Assembly: GCA_035620975.1 (NCBI GenBank)
Contig: DASPFV010000226.1
Coordinates: 1-15,080, forward strand
Direction of reading: 5' to 3'
DNA: 15,080 nt
Origin: DASPFV01 sp035620975
GTDB taxonomy: Bacteria > Acidobacteriota > Vicinamibacteria > Vicinamibacterales > 2-12-FULL-66-21
Shown: positions 13,619 through 15,080 of the stretch, one piece after another
Layout of the letters: every line of letters begins with the position of its first letter
Numbering within the stretch: the first letter of the stretch is position 1
Program-made: the position numbers and the translations under genes
The notes under the pieces: model-generated
The model's database searches: none
What the model was told of the DNA's origin: nothing
Seen by the model: the letters and a program-made list of their open reading frames with translations, nothing else

Positions 13619-13927
13619 ATGAATCGGATTACAGTCGTCGGTGACGACACAATCAGTGCTCAGGCCCGCACCTATGCCGAGTATCGCGTGTTCGCCGCTC
13701 TGGCGCGCCACACGCGAAGCGTCCGTCGTGTTCGTGTCGTGCTGCGTCACACAGACGAGCGTGGTACCTGCGACAGGGTCACCTGTGCGGTAACGGTGAA
13801 TCTCGAGCCCGCGGGCTCCCTCAGAATACGCGTCAGGGGACCGCACGTGTACGCGGCCATCAATCGGGCCGTCGAACGGCTCGGCGATGCGTTGGGACGA
13901 CGCATCGAGCAACGGCTCTCATCCTGA
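13619..13927 (+). CDS. HPF/RaiA-like ribosome-associated protein
   Basis: The 102-residue product has the pattern of short ribosome hibernation factors: a first strand MNRITVVGDD, a helix SAQARTYAEYRVFAALARH, strands RRVRVVLRH, VTCAVTVNLEPAG and SLRIRVRG, and a final helix YAAINRAVERLGDALGRRIE. The beta-alpha-beta-beta-beta-alpha order and the HVYAAIN-RAVERL motif fit the S30AE/HPF family, though overall similarity to classic HPF is modest. Such proteins bind the decoding centre of the small ribosomal subunit and silence ribosomes in stationary phase. The gene has its own sigma54 promoter ending 13 bp before the ATG, so it is probably translated from a nearly leaderless mRNA. Confidence 0.72.
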   Translation: MNRITVVGDDTISAQARTYAEYRVFAALARHTRSVRRVRVVLRHTDERGTCDRVTCAVTVNLEPAGSLRIRVRGPHVYAAINRAVERLGDALGRRIEQRLSS

Positions 13928-14428
13928 GGACCCGGGTCCGCGAGGCCGCGATGTGCTCATGGCGCCACTGCCCGGTCCCTTGCACCTTCCCCTGCTACGT
14001 CCGCTGCGAAGTCATTGATCCGCCGCGCTCGCGAGCGAGACGAGTGAAGGTGATCGACGCGACGCGCTTTCACATTGTCGCCCTGACGAGAGAGCTCGAG
14101 GAGCTCCACCGTGAACCGGAGTGGAAGACCGCCGGAACGCAAAAACTGTTGTGAAGTTCGACAGCCTGCGAGTCGTGTTGACCGCGCTCAACGCCCGGCG
14201 ACGACCTTCTCGACGATCTGCTCGCCGGCCGAGCAGCCCCACGCCTCCAGAACGGGTGCGCTCACAACATGCATCGTGTGTCCCTCTGTCCAGTAGCGAT
14301 CCAGCCGCGGCTCGGTGCGCCGAGCGAAATCGTTCACCAGAATAGAGTGCCTGGACGCGGAAAGGTGACAGAGGAAGCCGTCGGTGACGTTTTTCGCTCG
14401 TGTGACTCCATTGGGGTAGGAGGCACAC
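13928..14428. other. 501-bp stretch without a confident gene
   Basis: The stretch begins with the palindrome GGACCCGGGTCC (13928-13939) and contains CGCTCGCGAGCG near 14027 and GAGCTC-GAG-GAGCTC near 14093. On the plus strand a short frame ending at 14154 (FHIVALTRELEELHREPEWK) looks protein-like but has no good start. On the minus strand 14188-14345 encodes ILVNDFARRTEPRLDRYWTE then HTMHVVSAPVLEAW and ends GEQIVEKVVAGR, with GC-rich third positions. That could be the 3' end of an eroded gene, but I recognise no family. No sigma54 promoter with correct GG/GC spacing is seen ahead of the DoxX-like gene. Confidence 0.3.
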
Positions 14429-14851
14429 ATGGATCCTCGACTTCAGGCTCCGGCCCAGGCAATGCGGCTCGGCATCGGGTTGATGGCTACGCTGGCGGGC
14501 ATCGACAAGTTCTTCAACATTCTGGTCGACTGGGGCAGCTACGTCAGCCCGCTGGCAGCTCAGCTGCTGCCCTTCTCGACTGACATGTTCATGTGGATCG
14601 TGGGCGTCGTCGAGTTTGCCGTCGGCATCAGCATCCTGACGGCCCTGCCTGTCATCGGGTCGTATGTCGCCAGCGCGTGGTTGTTGCTCGTGGCAGTCAA
14701 CCTGACACTCGCCGGCGACTTCGACATTGCGGTCCGCGATGTCGTGCTGTCAATCGGGGCGTTCTCGCTGGCGCGGCTCATTCAGGTGCGGGACCAGGTC
14801 GACGTCACCGAGGCAATACCGGCGCCCGTGCGGCATCACAGGATCGCGTAA
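14429..14851 (+). CDS. DoxX-like four-helix membrane protein
   Basis: AGGAGG (14418-14423) precedes ATG 14429; the 140-residue protein begins MDPRLQAPAQAMRLGIGLMA. Four hydrophobic helices are visible at about residues 12-28, 49-72, 74-92 and 100-115. The DoxX/DoxD-type features are the first helix with LAGIDKFFNI and VGVVEFAVGISILT at the second. Family members are membrane proteins often linked to redox or sulfur stress; a specific reaction cannot be assigned. A palindrome with the TTTC-N5-GAAA core starts 13 bp after its stop codon and belongs to the next promoter. Confidence 0.75.
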   Translation: MDPRLQAPAQAMRLGIGLMATLAGIDKFFNILVDWGSYVSPLAAQLLPFSTDMFMWIVGVVEFAVGISILTALPVIGSYVASAWLLLVAVNLTLAGDFDIAVRDVVLSIGAFSLARLIQVRDQVDVTEAIPAPVRHHRIA

Positions 14852-14863
14852 CGAGGAACCACC

Positions 14864-14876
14864 TTTCATAACGAAA
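14864..14876. promoter_or_regulatory. Candidate activator site TTTC-N5-GAAA
   Basis: TTTCATAACGAAA has the same core and spacing as the sites at 9005-9017 and 13525-13537. Its centre is about 120 bp upstream of the expected start of the sigma54 promoter at 14964. It lies in the loop region of a GGAACC...GGTTCC inverted repeat (14855-14884), which might also act as a hairpin after the DoxX-like gene. Confidence 0.5.
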
Positions 14877-14963
14877 CGGTTCCTTGCATCTTGAAGCTGG
14901 CTGACGCTCTTTGTGCCTTTGGAAAGACCCGGGATCGTCAGCGCATGACGCGTCCTCAGCCCT

Positions 14964-14978
14964 TGGCCTCGTCCTTGC
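14964..14978 (+). promoter_or_regulatory. Sigma54 promoter of the gene at the right edge
   Basis: TGGCCTCGTCCTTGC has a perfect TGGC and TTGC with GG and GC 10 bp apart. Transcription would start near 14990, giving a leader of about 47 bases to GTG 15037. An activator-type palindrome lies at 14864-14876. Confidence 0.65.
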
Positions 14979-15036
14979 CACGCCAGTCCAGACAGGGCTC
15001 ACCGGCGCAGGTCCGGTGCAGCGCGAGGAGGACGGC

Positions 15037-15080
15037 GTGCAGACTCTGTTGACAAGCGGCAAGGACGCGGCGGCAGCACC
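15037..15080 (+). CDS. Start of an unidentified gene (cut by the window edge)
   Basis: GAGGAGGAC (15025-15033) precedes GTG 15037, and the open frame reads (M)QTLLTSGKDAAAA up to the edge. Only 14 codons are visible, so no family can be given. Its position behind a sigma54 promoter with an activator-type palindrome suggests it belongs to the same regulon as the HPF-like gene. Confidence 0.45.
   Translation, partial: MQTLLTSGKDAAAA

Noticed and set aside
13972..13987. TGCCCGGTCCCTTGCA as a sigma54 promoter
   Set aside because: The essential GG of the -24 element is GC here, so it should not function, and no gene start follows at a suitable distance.
13951..14154. 67-codon plus-strand ORF after the HPF-like gene
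   Set aside because: The first half is cysteine- and proline-rich with no pattern, and there is no Shine-Dalgarno sequence. Only the last 30 or so residues look protein-like, which is too little to call a gene.
1..15080. CRISPR array, insertion sequence, tRNA or rRNA
   Set aside because: No regularly spaced repeats, transposase-like proteins, terminal inverted repeats or conserved RNA-gene sequences were seen on either strand.

Overview
This 15 kb window is GC-rich and densely packed with bacterial genes. Its gene content (DmpR/XylR-type sigma54 regulator, universal stress proteins, YceI, HPF-like protein, small proteins with a DPPSW motif) fits a soil or sediment bacterium. Acidobacteriota (Vicinamibacteria-like) is my best guess, but it rests on general recognition only. 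I see no rRNA, tRNA, CRISPR array or insertion sequence.

Left half (1 to about 7000): ordinary housekeeping or accessory genes mixed with damaged ones. Apparently intact are a membrane protein (345-1145), an M20 amidohydrolase (2803-4056), a TRIC/UPF0126 channel (4304-4990, minus) and a phospholipase D/cardiolipin-synthase-like protein (5188-6516). Damaged are a CPBP protease (frameshift plus loss of the 3' half), a secreted protein reduced to its signal peptide, a pirin (frameshift plus lost C-terminus), a NorB-like MFS transporter whose first membrane segment is fused to a late one, an NAD(P)H-dependent FMN reductase and a Dps ferritin. The last two are truncated into each other across a 44-bp segment that reads correctly only when inverted. 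Three of the truncations lie between convergent genes.

Right half (about 7000 to 15080): a largely coherent stress regulon. A central intergenic region (8904-9441) carries a good sigma54 (-24/-12) promoter facing right, a weaker one facing left, and palindromic sites between them. The left operon encodes a tandem universal stress protein, a second universal stress protein, a Gdx/SugE guanidinium exporter and the broken dps. The right operon encodes a tiny ORF, YceI, a VOC-fold protein, three uncharacterised small proteins and finally a DmpR/MopR-type sigma54 activator, which would therefore be autoregulated. Two more sigma54 promoters lie downstream, one in front of an HPF/RaiA-like ribosome protein (almost leaderless) and one in front of a gene running off the right edge. 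Palindromes of the form TTTC-N5-GAAA lie upstream of these promoters and are candidate activator sites.

The activator keeps the histidine, tryptophan and zinc-ligand spacing of phenol sensors such as DmpR and MopR, yet its apparent targets are stress and dormancy genes rather than catabolic enzymes. This pairing of an aromatic-type sensor with a universal-stress and ribosome-hibernation regulon is the most interesting feature of the window.
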